Shown here piece after piece: positions 53,129 to 63,248 of a stretch of DNA of 64,000 bases. This stretch comes from Saturnia japonica (taxonomy: Eukaryota; Arthropoda; Insecta; Lepidoptera; Saturniidae), in assembly GCA_033032175.1 (NCBI GenBank), contig CM065318.1, forward strand, positions 12,462,001 through 12,526,000. The letters run 5' to 3'. Made by a program: the position numbers and the translations under genes. Each line of letters begins with the position of its first letter. The stretch's first letter is position 1. The notes under the pieces are model-generated. The model had not been told where the DNA came from and ran no database searches. It was given only the letters and a program-made list of their open reading frames with translations.

Positions 53129-55059
53129 CCACTTTTAACAGCATCAGCCATCCTTTTCAAGACATGGAGTAAATCCAACGCTCAGAAGTTGGATTGATAA
53201 CATGCTTCGATATAGAGCGGTCCAGGTTACAGTGAATACAACCACCAGAGGTATTGCGGTTAGGGGGTGCCCCCAGGGGGAGTACTCTCGCCACTACTCT
53301 GGAATTTGGTTGTAAACGAACTCATCACTGACCTGAACAAAAACAGTTATTATACTGTAGTAAGCTATGCTGATGATCTAGCAATTCTACTCAGTGGGTC
53401 ACATGAAGGCACACTCTGCGATCTGATGAGGGGTGCCTTCCGCAAAGTAGAAAATTGGTGTAAAAAAACAGGAACTCACTGTTAATCCGTCGAAAACGGA
53501 ACTAGTGTTGTTCACTAACAAACGCAAATTGAGTAACTTTGTTTTACCAAAGTTATTCGGCACTGACCTAGCACTAGTAGCTGAAGTCAAATACCTAGGC
53601 GTAATTTTAGACAGCAAGCTACTGTGAAACACCTGGAGAACAAACTAAATAAGCTTGCATTACATTCTGGCAATATAAAAGATTACTGGGCATGAAATGG
53701 GGTCTATCTACAAAGATTACCCACTGGCTTTATACTACCGTAATTCGACCGACCGTTACCTATGGTGCAGTGGTTTGGTGGCCTAGGACCGAACTAAGCA
53801 CAGTCAGATGAAAGCTGCAGCAATTCCAACGATTGGCTTGCTCAGCTATAACCGGCTGCATGCGCACCACGCCAACAACAGCCCTGGAAGTCATTCTCGG
53901 CATACCACCCTTAGATCTGTTTATACAACAGGAGGCCGCGGTATCAGCAATACGAATGACAAATCTGGGACGGTGGGGCAATCCGAATGGACCACACACA
54001 AAAATTTTAAAGAAGGCTATCATGTACGAACCTCTGATAGGCTCTCCGTGTGATAGGATCCTAAAGAAACATATTTTCAACAGAAACTACTCGATAGAAC
54101 TATGCGAAGAAAAACAGGACCAATCCGGCATAAACGAGGTTCGCATATATACAGATGGTTCAAAAACTGATACAGGAACAGGCGCCGGGATATTTTCCTG
54201 TGATCTAAACATTAAAGTATCAATAGCCTTAGGGCCACACACCAGTTCCATCTTCCAATATGAATGTGTAGCCATTACTGAGGCGGCAAACGCAGTGCTG
54301 AACAGGAAAATAGAGAACCACAATATAAGAAATCTCTCTGACAGCACTGCAATCTTACGAGCTCTGGAGAGTAACATACACGACTCTGGGCTTATAAATG
54401 AGTGTCACAAAGTACTGGAAAGGGTTACAACTAACAACAAAGTAACCCTACAGTGGATTAAAGGATACAGCGGATCACTGGGCAATGACGCAGCAGATGA
54501 ACTGGCAAAGAGAGGTTCCGGCACTCTGCGGATGGGTCCTTTACCCATATTGCCTCTGCCGTTCAGCCAGATTCGCTCGTGGCTGCGTCAAAGAACAACA
54601 GAATCACATAAAGATCAATGGACAACAGCCAGTGACTGTAGACAGTCGAGGGAGACACTGCCCATCCCTGAACCGCGATTGTCGCGGCGACTTCTTGGTC
54701 TTAATAGAAGTGATCTACGTGTTATGGTAGGCACTATAACTGGCCATTGTTCACTTAACAAACACCTTTATGTTCTAGGTGTCACTGACAGTCCCATGTG
54801 CAGAGCATGCATGGAGGGCGAAGAAACCGCTACCCACGTAGTCCTGAAATGCGCGGGAGTTGCAACCCAACGGGCGAAAACCCTTAAAAATCCGAGGTCA
54901 CTTCGAGAACCCTGTGAATGCACCAGGAGGCTTCTGTGCTTCTGGTCGGAGTTGGGCTGGCTGGAATAGCCAGCCGGAATATCTACGCACAATGGACCTA
55001 GAAAGAGTCTAAGTGCGGACAAGTGGAGCCCACATAACATAACATAACATAACATAACA
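53129..55059 (+). mobile_element. LINE (RNase H-bearing, I/LOA-like), 5' truncated
   Basis: Inserted into Gypsy-1 with an 11-bp duplication TATATTCTATG (53118-53128, 55060-55070) and ending in a (CATAA)n tail (55032-55059). The orientation is opposite to Gypsy-1. The 5' end lies inside the RT domain, as expected from incomplete reverse transcription. The insert is younger than Gypsy-1. Confidence 0.9.
53150..54969 (+). pseudogene. LINE pol: partial RT, RNase H and zinc-knuckle tail
   Basis: RT remnant with GCPQGGVLSPLLWNLVVNEL and SYADDLAIL (catalytic), then a frameshift at about 53480 into VKYLGVILDSKLL and another near 53830. From 53833 the frame is open for 378 codons: ALEVILGIPPLDLFIQQEAA, RNase H with IYTDGSKTDTGTGAGIF, YECVAITEAANAVL, LSDSTAIL and QWIKGYSGSLGNDAADELAK (the D-E-D-D set is present), then a C-terminal cysteine motif CRACMEGEETATHVVLKC, ending at TAG 54967-54969. 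RNase H in a LINE points to the I/LOA side of the tree. Confidence 0.88.
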
Positions 55060-55070
55060 TATATTCTATG

Positions 55071-56788
55071 CTACAATCAAATTCTTGTAGTAATAGCCAC
55101 CTACGAGCAATTCGGGGAATTAAATCCCTTTTATTAAATGTAGAGCGTAATGCACTGCAATCTGTTATTATTTTGGAAACCTTGCCCAGTAAGTATACCC
55201 GAAATTTCTTGAGTGAGCATATGACAGTTAACGTTTCCAGTTCATAAGAGTGGAAAAACTTTTCCTCGGGGGAAGTTTGCCGGCTATAGTAAGCTACCGG
55301 TTGTAATGAGTCACTTCCCTGAATTCGTAGCAGTAGAATGCTTCCTATTCAGATCTTACTTGCATCTATATGGAGCTCCAGATCTGCATTTGGATCATAT
55401 ATAGCCAAGATCGGCCTTTCGATGAGATTCTTCTTTAGGGTTTGAAAGGCATGTTCTTGTATATTTGACCATTGCCATGCAGTGTCCTTTTTTAGTAACT
55501 TGTTTAGAGGATGTGCAATTACAGCAAACCCCTTGACAAATTTCCGAAAGTAACTTACCAGTCCCAGGAACTGTCGTACACCACGGATACCGTCTGGACG
55601 TGGAAAGTCTACGACACTTTGTATCTTATCTATACCTGGTTTGAAACCTGACGCGCTGACCTCGTACACAAGATAGTCGATTTTATTTTGTAAAAAACTA
55701 CATTTTGATAATTTTAGTGTTAAGTTAGCGTTTTCAATTAGCTTCATTACATCCTGGAACGTATCCAGACATTGCTCAGGAGTTGTCCCGTATATCAACA
55801 GGTCATCAATATAAACGATGGCTTTGTTGTAACGAGCTGAACCAAGGACGCTGTTCATCATGCGCTGAAATACAGCAGGTGCATTTGCTATCCCAAATGG
55901 CATGCGATTAAACCCATACTGGCCATCTGGGGTTACAAATGCCGTGTAGCGTTTACTACGTTCGGCGATAGGAACCTGGTAATATCCAGACATAAGATCT
56001 AAAGTGATAAACCATGCCTGTCCTGATAGTCTTGCAATTTCATCTTCTATAATTGGCATTGGATATCTCTCCTTTAAAGTTATTGAATTAAGTAATCTAT
56101 AATCAATACACAGTCTGGTATCACCACCTCTCTTGCGTACTAGAATTATAGGACTAGCATAGTCTGACGTGGACTCTCTAATTATCCCGGCATTTAACAT
56201 TTCATTCCCCATGCCACGCACTTTCTCTCTTTCAGAATGAGAGAGTCTATACGGACTATAAACTACAGGCTTATGACTGTTCAACTCAATATTCATTTCA
56301 GTAACGTTACAACAACCTAACTTGGATAAAGATGACGTAAAACAATGCTTAAAGCGATTTAACAGGCAGATTAGCTTGCGTTTATATTCTTCAGGCACTG
56401 CTTGTCCAAGGTCAACCTGGTCTTCTTGGATCGTTTCTTGAAACGTCGAATCTTCTGGGTCCGTTTTTGTAACTCTACTCACGACTTCAATTGTTTCAAC
56501 TCGACAAAGAACTGTGTTGTCTTGTAGTACACAAGTTTTAGTGACTGATGTGACTGTCACATACATTTGTCCGAGCTTGACTGAGTAAACTCCTCCACAA
56601 ACCAAGAGTTGGTTGTCTAGTTTACCCACCAGCTTACTTGTAATACTCACGTAGCTACTGTATATTTCTTCAGTACACACCTTAATGTTTGTAGTTCCGA
56701 TTATTTGAACACAACCACGTGTTCTACCTTTAAGATAGAGATCATGTTTCGTGCAGACCGGTTTGGGTAGTTCGGCGTTTATGTCCAT
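55071..56788 (-). pseudogene. Gypsy-1 reverse transcriptase and RNase H
   Basis: 479 open codons (56788-55349). Linker, then RT with STSDYASPIILVRKRGGDTR, LCIDYRLLNSITLKERYPMP (about residue 228), GQYGFNRMPFGIANAPAVFQ and AIVYIDDLLIYG (YIDD at about 325), connection FLGLVSYFRKFV, then RNase H starting ELHIDAS. A single TGA follows at DASKI, after which the same frame continues (YYSRQTSPEEKFFHSYELET, FRVYLLGKVSKIITDCSAL) until the LINE interrupts it at 55070. The catalytic residues are intact; the stop is the only lesion in this part. Confidence 0.92.
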
Positions 56789-56803
56789 GAAACGTAAATT
56801 ATT

Positions 56804-57300
56804 TTAATCCTTGTACGTTATGACGTGTGGTTGTTCCGTAAAAGATTGACCAATCAACAAAGGCTTGTCCAACAACTGATCCTCCACAATTTTGCACAGT
56901 ACTCTTCCGCAGACACCATCTATCTCCAGATCAAGAGTTATGCTTCCAGGCGTTTGTACTAATGTGTTATCAAAACCCTTCATCACTGTCGAGATGTTGT
57001 CATGAGTCAGTCCCATCCTACGAGCCATAGATTCTTTGACAAGAGTCATCTCGCTCCCGAAAATCCACGAACGACTCAAAGACTGTGCCACCAACATAAA
57101 CTTCTTTGGTAAATTTCTCATTTGGCCTGGAGGTAGAGATGCACATCATTTTAGGAACTGCACCTGTATTGGTAGTAGATCCTCTGAGTTTGAAACAACT
57201 GGTTGTGTCTTGCCCTATTTTATTGCGACTATTGCACTTTAATAAAGGTTTTGTGCATTGTAAATATGGATGTCCATGTGTTCCTTGCAATTAAAGCAAA
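56804..57300 (-). pseudogene. Gypsy-1 zinc knuckle and aspartic protease, broken
   Basis: Minus-strand pieces in shifting frames: a knuckle CFNCK..GHPYLQC (about 57315-57245), then KEVYVGGTVFESFVDF and, one frame over, GSEMTLVKESMARRMGL, the region around a protease active site. The usual DTG/DSG triplet reads D-F-G at the frameshift, so the enzyme is lost. GSITLDLEIDGVCGR and DKPLLIGQSF (56804-57121) are the C-terminal protease part. Confidence 0.7.
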
Positions 57301-57401
57301 ACACACCTTGCGTAGATCTCGTTGTTGCAAAGCTACTGCTGCCAGCATTATCTGACGTGTTCTTTCTTTTCCCATTAAAAGGTTGAAGAGTCATCGAGTC
57401 C

Positions 57402-58100
57402 CTATTGCTCATTAAAAACCGCAAAAGTTGTTCTGGATGAAAACAGCGCAAGAGCTAAGGCACTAGATTTTATGGTCTTGTCACTAATTCCATGAATGAT
57501 GCAATCGACAGCAGGTTTACCCGAAATATCACATAAATTTAGTGTTAATTTTTCATAATAGTATGATTCCACAGGCCAATTAAATCTACTTTTACGTCGT
57601 GGCATGTCTTCCAAGCATTGGCCATAGTTATGTTCATGAGGAAATGCGTTAATTAACTCATTTTGCCATTCGGGCCAAGTATATAAAATAGTATTTAAAC
57701 TCTCAAACCATGTGATGGCCAATCCTTGGAGCTTTTGCAGAGAAAAATGGATGGTGGTTCTGTCATCCCAACCATATACCATAGCGCATTCATTAACCTT
57801 CTTTAGCCATATGTCTATCCGCTGATTTTTAACAGACGGATTAAATGGCGGAAGGATATTCTTATGAACCATATTTTTATTTATTGATGAATCGCCAGGC
57901 ATTTGTTCAGATTCAAAACCGTGCTTTATAGACTGTATTATTCTAGAGATATCATTAGCAGCATTCTGACGCAAATTCCTCTGTCGCTGTCGCTCGTCAT
58001 CTCTCTGGCGTGTCCGTCCTCTGTCACTCATCGTCTCTCTGGCGTGTCCGTCCTCTGTCACTCGACGTCTCTCTACGTGTTCGTCCTGCATTGTTTGCAC
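57402..58100 (-). pseudogene. Gypsy-1 gag, partial
   Basis: 232 open codons: an Arg/Asp-rich N-terminal run (RGRTRQRDDERQRQRNLR), then a retrotransposon capsid-like region with LPPFNPSVKNQRIDIWLKKV, FSLQKLQGLAITWFESL and WPEWQNELINAFP. This matches the gag layout of gypsy-type elements. The first part contains a tandem 42-bp duplication (58005-58070: CTCTGTCACTC..GTCTCTCTGGCGTGTCCGTC). Confidence 0.8.
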
Positions 58101-58122
58101 TGTGGTGCACAGTGGACAGCAC

Positions 58123-58454
58123 TGTCCCTGATGGTAAGCACACTACAATCTAAACACAAAGCCGACCACCGAGATATCGAAATCTATCGGCAGTCATCGT
58201 TCTCATTCTGGCTTGCAAATATCTCTCCATGTTATGCCTGAAGGACCCGATGTCATATGAAGGAGTGACACATTGGCCGGAAGATGGTTCTGTAGCGTCA
58301 TCGTTAATGTTTAATGTTGTACTTGTGCATTGTGTGCACGAGCAGTCCAGTCTCGGTCGGCACACGCAATGAACGCAGTAATAATACAGAAATAAACAAT
58401 TTAATTTGGAAGGATTGTTTTCATATTTATCTCCAGACTGGTAAACCTCCAAAT
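58123..58454 (+). repeat. Probable 5' LTR of Gypsy-2
   Basis: Lies directly before a primer-binding site and carries AGAAATAAACAATT (58388-58401), a poly(A) signal. It probably ends ..AACCTCCA. The left boundary is unsure (TG candidates at 58123 and 58291), because no second LTR is in the window. Confidence 0.45.
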
Positions 58455-58472
58455 TGGTGACCACCCGACGTG
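58455..58472 (+). promoter_or_regulatory. Primer-binding site of Gypsy-2
   Basis: TGGTGACCACCCGACGTG: starts TGG as tRNA 3' CCA requires and nearly equals the TGGTGACCCCGACGTG of many insect gypsy elements. It sits four bases past the presumed LTR end and 117 bp before gag. Confidence 0.65.
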
Positions 58473-58588
58473 ATTTTTAAACGTGCCGATTTTTATGTGT
58501 GCCGACCACCGAGTTACGTAATACATTTTTTTTTCATATGAAGTTTCATCAGAACATTTAGTGACCTGCACGTTAAATATTTTAAATA

Positions 58589-59400
58589 ATGACTCAACCG
58601 GAGCCGGAAATTACCAACGTAGATGTAGCTCAGATTACAGTTTCTTCGCGAATACCAGATTATTGGGAAGACCAGCCACGGACATGGTTTATTCAGGTTG
58701 AAGCGGTTTTATATAACCAGAAACTATCTGACGCAGCGAAATATCATCTTGTCATTGCTAAGTTGGGAAACAAGTTGTTGAGCAGGTGACCGATATTCTG
58801 TTGAAACCACCTGATGAAGGGAAATATGAAACTCTGAAAACTAGGCTCTTAGCAATTTATGAAGAATCAGAGACTCGTCGACTTCAAAAGCTTATTGGCG
58901 AAATGAATCTCGGAGATCAAAAGCCGTCACAGTTACCGCACCGTATGAAAGACTTGGCTAGAGACAAGATTTCGGATGACACACTACTAATTTTGTGGAA
59001 AAACCATCTGCCTGCATCGGTACGTGCGGTCCTGGTCATCACGGAAAGCAAGAATTTCAGCACCCTGGCGACTATTGCAGATAAAGTCATGGAGTCGACC
59101 AAATCTGTTACTGTAGCGGAAGTTAGTTCTTCTTGTTCAGATACCGCTACCCTGCTGACAGAAATAGCGAAAATCAACGTCCGACTCAATGAGATACAGT
59201 TCCAGTCCTCATCAAGGTCACGAGGTCGCGGCAGGTCGTCATCGCGCCAGCGCTCTCGCAGCCGTTTTCGTGCCCATACACCTCGACGCACACCAGCTTC
59301 CGAGGATTGGCTGTGTTTTTACCATTTTAAATACAAAGATCAAGCACATAAATGCTTACAACCCTGCGCCTGGAAAAAAACTGAACAGCAGGTAAATTAA
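58589..59400 (+). pseudogene. Gypsy-2 gag
   Basis: Starts MTQPEPEITN; the capsid-like part reads IPDYWEDQPRTWFIQVEAVL and AAKYHLVIAKLG. A one-base shift near 58785 moves the frame to VTDILLKPPDEGKYETLKTR, RRLQKLIGEMNLGDQKPSQL and LWKNHLPASVRAVLVI. Then comes an Arg/Ser-rich stretch (SRSRGRGRSSSRQRSRSRFR, RNA binding) and a Cys/His tail WLCFYHFKYKDQAHKC, the knuckle of this gag group. Terminates TAA 59398-59400. Confidence 0.85.
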
Positions 59401-59405
59401 AATCC

Positions 59406-59828
59406 GTGCATTCGTATTCGGCGGACAACTGCATCGGAATCGCAAACCACCGCCTGTGTGTTACAGATAAGTTAAGTTGCTTAAATTTTTTAATAGATAC
59501 GGGCGCAAATATTTCTGTTCTACCCCGACACCAAGTTCGTAGAAACCAGTTGAACAGTGAGTGCACAGACTATACGTTATTTGCTGCTAATGGCACAAAA
59601 ATTAAGACATACGGTGTTAAAAGTTTACAATTAGATTTAGGGTTACGTCGCGCATTGCGTTGGACATTTGTAATTGCTAATGTTCGACAGCCTATTTTAG
59701 GTGCTGATTTTTTATCTCATTATAAGTTAATAGTAGATTTAAGTTCACGTAGACTAATCGATCAAATTACGAATTTAAATGTGTTAACTGCTATCGTCAG
59801 TTGTAACGAAAAATCAGTTAATACTATT
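59406..59828 (+). pseudogene. Gypsy-2 aspartic protease
   Basis: Retropepsin with the active site FLIDTGANISVLP (DTG intact), a flap-like FAANGTKIKTYG and the second hydrophobic motif QPILGADFLSHY. It runs into the insert at 59829. The bases past the insert (from 61000) resume in the same frame, so protease and RT were one pol frame before the insertion. Confidence 0.88.
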
Positions 59829-60999
59829 AAAATGGTCGCGTGCGTCTGCCCATATACAAATGTGCTACGTCAACCAATACAGAGCGGGACCGCGCACCGA
59901 GGGCGCGAACGCGACGGAAACGATTCCCTCGTACTCTGTATAACCGACGGCGGATAACACGCTACGGTAACCAGCTGTCTGGAAATCAGTGCGTGCGAGC
60001 CCCTCTCACTACGTGCGACCAACCCTGTTCACACCCGAAACTACTAAGAGTGAAGAGGGCGAAACATTAAGGTACACACACGCAGTGAGGTGCCTGCTGG
60101 TAGGCGCGGCGATGACGTAGCACGGAGCGGAATGGACTGGGTCGCTGGCGGGTTGAACACTAGTGAAGATGCAAAATGACACACAGGCACCACAATAAAA
60201 TTTTCTGTATTCTTCAAGACACAATACAATTTGTTAGTACTATCTTCTGGGTACTGTTTCTTCCAGTTTCGTATCTTGAGTCTTGAGTCTTGAGTCTTCA
60301 GCTTGTGGTACCCGTGTGTGCTGGTTGGCCCCAGTAGTGCGCCTTTTATATCGTTTGCCGGAGAGTGAGACGGACGATGGCGTCTCTATCCGTACTGCTC
60401 ATTACCAAACTTGGGTGTGGTCCGTTAACCGCGGTAATGCGCCGCGGTTGCACTATCGCTGTCCTTGTCTATTATTATTATTATTTGTATGCAAAGTACA
60501 ATAAATCGTTAATATCTCTAATTACAATTATTCAATTACTATAAAAACTATTTCACATTATTGTAGATACAAATACCTATCCAAAAACACTAACTTTAAC
60601 ATTATAGGTTAATAAACATGGTAGATACAAAGCATTAAACATTGCAACTTTAAAACGTCTTGCGGCTCGTTATATACACACTATTTGATGTTACAAACAT
60701 TATAAAACATATACAGAAGGCTATTTTACTTATATAACACAAAACATTACGTACAACTTTTATATAATATGAATTATCGATGAGTTATGAGTTTAATACT
60801 TTAAGTGATTATTTTTATTAAATTACAAACATTTTCATAACTTATATACCGTTCTTATATACCTACACGCTATAGTAATACATTCGAAACATTAGAAACA
60901 CTAAATCTATGATTGTTTGTATAAATTATTCATCCCTACAACTTATATTTACAATTGTTATTCTCGTATCATCACGCTTAGGCCTATGCGTCGCTAACA
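59829..60999. mobile_element. 1,171-bp insertion in Gypsy-2 pol, 6-bp flanking repeat
   Basis: ACTATT stands on both sides (59823-59828, 61000-61005), and removing one copy plus the insert leaves pol in frame. No coding frame or known motif. Left part GC-rich (59850-60110), right part AT-rich. Contains TCTTGAG in four tandem units (60277-60300) and ATT triplets at 60471-60485. Read on the minus strand it starts TGTTAGCGACGC, LTR-like, so a solo LTR is possible. Confidence 0.65.
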
Positions 61000-62388
61000 A
61001 CTATTGATGAATGTCACCCTTTTTACGATTTACTGTGAAAATATCCTGATATTACGAAGCCCGTTTCCTTTAAAGAATCACCGAAACACTCTGTTTACCA
61101 TCATATCGAAACCAGCGGACCACCTGTACATGCTAAGGCAAGGCCGTTGCCTCCACACCGGTATGCGAAGATAAAAGAGGAATTTCGAATTATGCAGGAG
61201 ATGGGGATTTGTAGACCGTCCAAAGGTGCGTGGGCGAGCCCCTTACATGTGGTAGCAAAAAAAGATGGCCAAATTCGACCCTGTGGGGATTATAGAGCTC
61301 TTAATGCAATCACGAAACCAGACCGATACCCTATACCTCGTCTTCATGATTTTACATATTTACTAGCGGACAAAAAGGTATTTTCGCGTATAGATATAAA
61401 CCGAGCGTATCATTGTATCAGAGTAATTCCAGAGGATGTGGAGAAAACAGCCATCATAACACCATTTGGCCTTTACGAATTCCCGTGTATGAGTTTCGGT
61501 TTACAGAACGCCGCACAAACTTTTCAACGGTTTATGAATCACACAGTGTTGGAAGGTCTAGATTATTTATATACTTATATCGATGACGTCATCATTTCTA
61601 GTGAATCTATGTCTATGCATAAGTTACATTTAAATGAAGTTTTTGACCGACTAAATAAATTCGGTTTAACAATAAATTTAAACAAATGTACATTCGGTCA
61701 ATCTAAAATTGAGTTTCTAGGATATGAAGTGTCTACTGAAGGGATCCGTCCTCTTCAGCAGAAAATAGATGCAATTAGCTCTTTCCCGAAACCCGAAACC
61801 GTCGATCAACTGAGACAATTTTTAGGTATGATTAATTTTTACCGTTTACATTTACCTAATGCAGTAGAGTACCAATCCGAACTAAATAAGTATTTAGTTA
61901 AGTCTAAAAAAAATGACAAATCTAAAATTAATTGGACAGAGAAATCAATTGAAGCATTTGTTCAATGTAAGTTGAGTTTGCAACGCGCAGTCAGCCTAAT
62001 GTACCCGAAACCCGATACGCCGCTTGCACTCATGACGAATGCCTCAGATACTTGTGTAGGTGCTGTTTTGCAACACTATACAGATAACGCATGGACGCCG
62101 TTAGGTTATTTTTCTAAGAAAATGACAGCTTCGCAGACTAAATATAGTACTTATGACAGAGAATTATTAGCAGTATATCTAGCAATTAAGTATTTTGGGA
62201 ATATGGTTGAAGGACGAAATTTAGTCATTTTTATAGATCATAAACCATTAACCTTTGCTTTTTCAAAGATAGGCAGTGTAAATGAATTACTACGACGCGT
62301 TAGACAATTATTATACATCAGTGAGTTTACTACGTGCATAAAACATATTCAAGGCGATAAAAATCTTGTACCGGACGCGCTATCGTGA
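61000..62388 (+). pseudogene. Gypsy-2 reverse transcriptase and RNase H
   Basis: Open from 61147 (413 codons), with the upstream linker YPDITKPVSFKESPKHSVYH behind a TGA near 61036. RT: WASPLHVVAKKDGQIRPCGD, YRALNAITKPDRYPIPRLHD, FSRIDINRAYHCIRV, LYEFPCMSFGLQNAAQTFQR and YTYIDDVIISS (YIDD at about residue 144). Connection QLRQFLGMINFYR. RNase H: LALMTNASDTCVGAVLQHY, where the first catalytic Asp (normally TDAS) is Asn (AAT at 62038-62040); YDRELLAVYLAIKYF and IDHKPLTFA follow. Ends PDALS with TGA at 62386. Confidence 0.92.
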
Positions 62389-62758
62389 GTAGAGTCAATT
62401 TCCGTTCCCACCTTACTTAATTACGCTGAAATCGCGCAAGTTCAAGCCAGTGACGAGGTACTTGTTGACCTACGTAAGCATTCAAACAAATGGAATTTTA
62501 AAGAGATACTGTTACCGGGGAGTGACCTACCTATTGTGTGCGAAATAACCACACAGCGAGCCAGACCATATTTGCCACAACAATTCAGACGACTAGCATT
62601 TGACTCTGTTCATAATATTAGCCATCCAGGGATCCGAACTTCGCGAAAGCTTGTTAAAGAAAGATTTTTCTGGGTAAATATGAACAGTGACGTAGGCAAA
62701 TGGGCTAAGTCGTGCATTAAGTGTCAGCGTGTGAAGGTTCATAGACATGTAAAATCAG
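62389..62758 (+). pseudogene. Gypsy-2 integrase, N-terminal zinc domain, truncated
   Basis: Same frame as RT after the TGA. RLAFDSVHNISHPGIRTSRK, ERFFWVNMNSDVGKWAKSC and IKCQRVKVHRH give the HHCC zinc finger (H, H, C-x2-C). The catalytic core is missing because the BEL/Pao LTR begins at 62759. Confidence 0.85.
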
Positions 62759-63161
62759 TGTTAAGGCTAAAAGGCGCATACGACGATCATATGCACAATG
62801 ATACAGCACCTATTCTTTTTCCTCGTATCTGTCTATCCTTATCTACCCCCTACCTTTCGCCGACGTCAGTTAGCCTTTAAAATTGCAACGGCAAACACAG
62901 AGTGACTGCGGTATTTAATTAAAATAAACTTTACATCAAAAACTTGAATAATTATCGTGCATGGTGCGTGGTGACACAGAAGAGAACACAAGAGGAGGCC
63001 TCCAAAGTGCGTGAAAGCTGTTGTTCGGTGAGTCCCTTTTTTCTCCATTCTATAAATTCTATTATTCCGTGTCATTGTGCATATATTGTAATCGTCCAGG
63101 GAAATTGCCCCCAACCATCAATCCGGCTAGTTTTAAGAAAGAAAACGAACCAGCGCAGACA
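62759..63161 (+). repeat. 5' LTR of a BEL/Pao element
   Basis: About 403 bp starting TGTTAAGG (breaking the Gypsy-2 integrase) and ending GCAGACA, with TG..CA ends. The PBS follows at once and a BEL/Pao gag 88 bp later. Its partner LTR is beyond the window, so identity cannot be tested here. Confidence 0.6.
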
Positions 63162-63163
63162 TT

Positions 63164-63181
63164 TGGTCCTATCGAACGCGA
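63164..63181 (+). promoter_or_regulatory. Primer-binding site of the BEL/Pao element
   Basis: TGGTCCTATCGAACGCGA, starting two bases after the LTR end. It begins with TGG and its complement contains GTTCGA, as in a tRNA T-arm. Typical of BEL/Pao leaders. Confidence 0.55.
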
Positions 63182-63248
63182 ATTATCCACATAAAATTAG
63201 TCGTGATCATTTATTGTGTGCGGGAGGTAGATAAACTTATTTTACAAA

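Larger units (their letters stand above)
51140..58120 (-). mobile_element. Gypsy-1: minus-strand Ty3/gypsy retrotransposon, split by a LINE
   Basis: Order along the minus strand: gag (58100-57402), nucleic-acid-binding knuckle (about 57300), protease (57160-56804), reverse transcriptase and RNase H (56788-55071), LINE insertion (55059-53129), RNase H end and integrase (53128-51755), then probable LTR. This is the Ty3/gypsy order. No envelope frame. Several frameshifts and one TGA disable it. The 5' end abuts the LTR region of Gypsy-2. Confidence 0.85.
58455..62758 (+). mobile_element. Gypsy-2: plus-strand Ty3/gypsy retrotransposon, interrupted
   Basis: PBS, gag (58589-59400), protease (59406-59828), a 1.17-kb insert (59829-60999), RT and RNase H (61000-62388), and the integrase N-terminal part (to 62758), where the LTR of a BEL/Pao element cuts it. 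The order is Ty3/gypsy. Lesions: a gag frameshift at about 58785, TGA near 61036, TGA at 62386-62388, and loss of the rest of the integrase. Confidence 0.87.

Noticed and set aside
53808..54730. Alternative plus-strand frames of 81 codons in the LINE
   Set aside because: Other-frame shadows of the RNase H-bearing LINE frame.
58005..58070. Short tandem repeat considered as a CRISPR-like or minisatellite array
   Set aside because: Only two adjacent units, within the Arg-rich part of Gypsy-1 gag; no spacers and a eukaryotic context.
60277..60300. TCTTGAG x4 as a telomere-like or regulatory array
   Set aside because: Four short units only, unlike TTAGG; most likely replication slippage.
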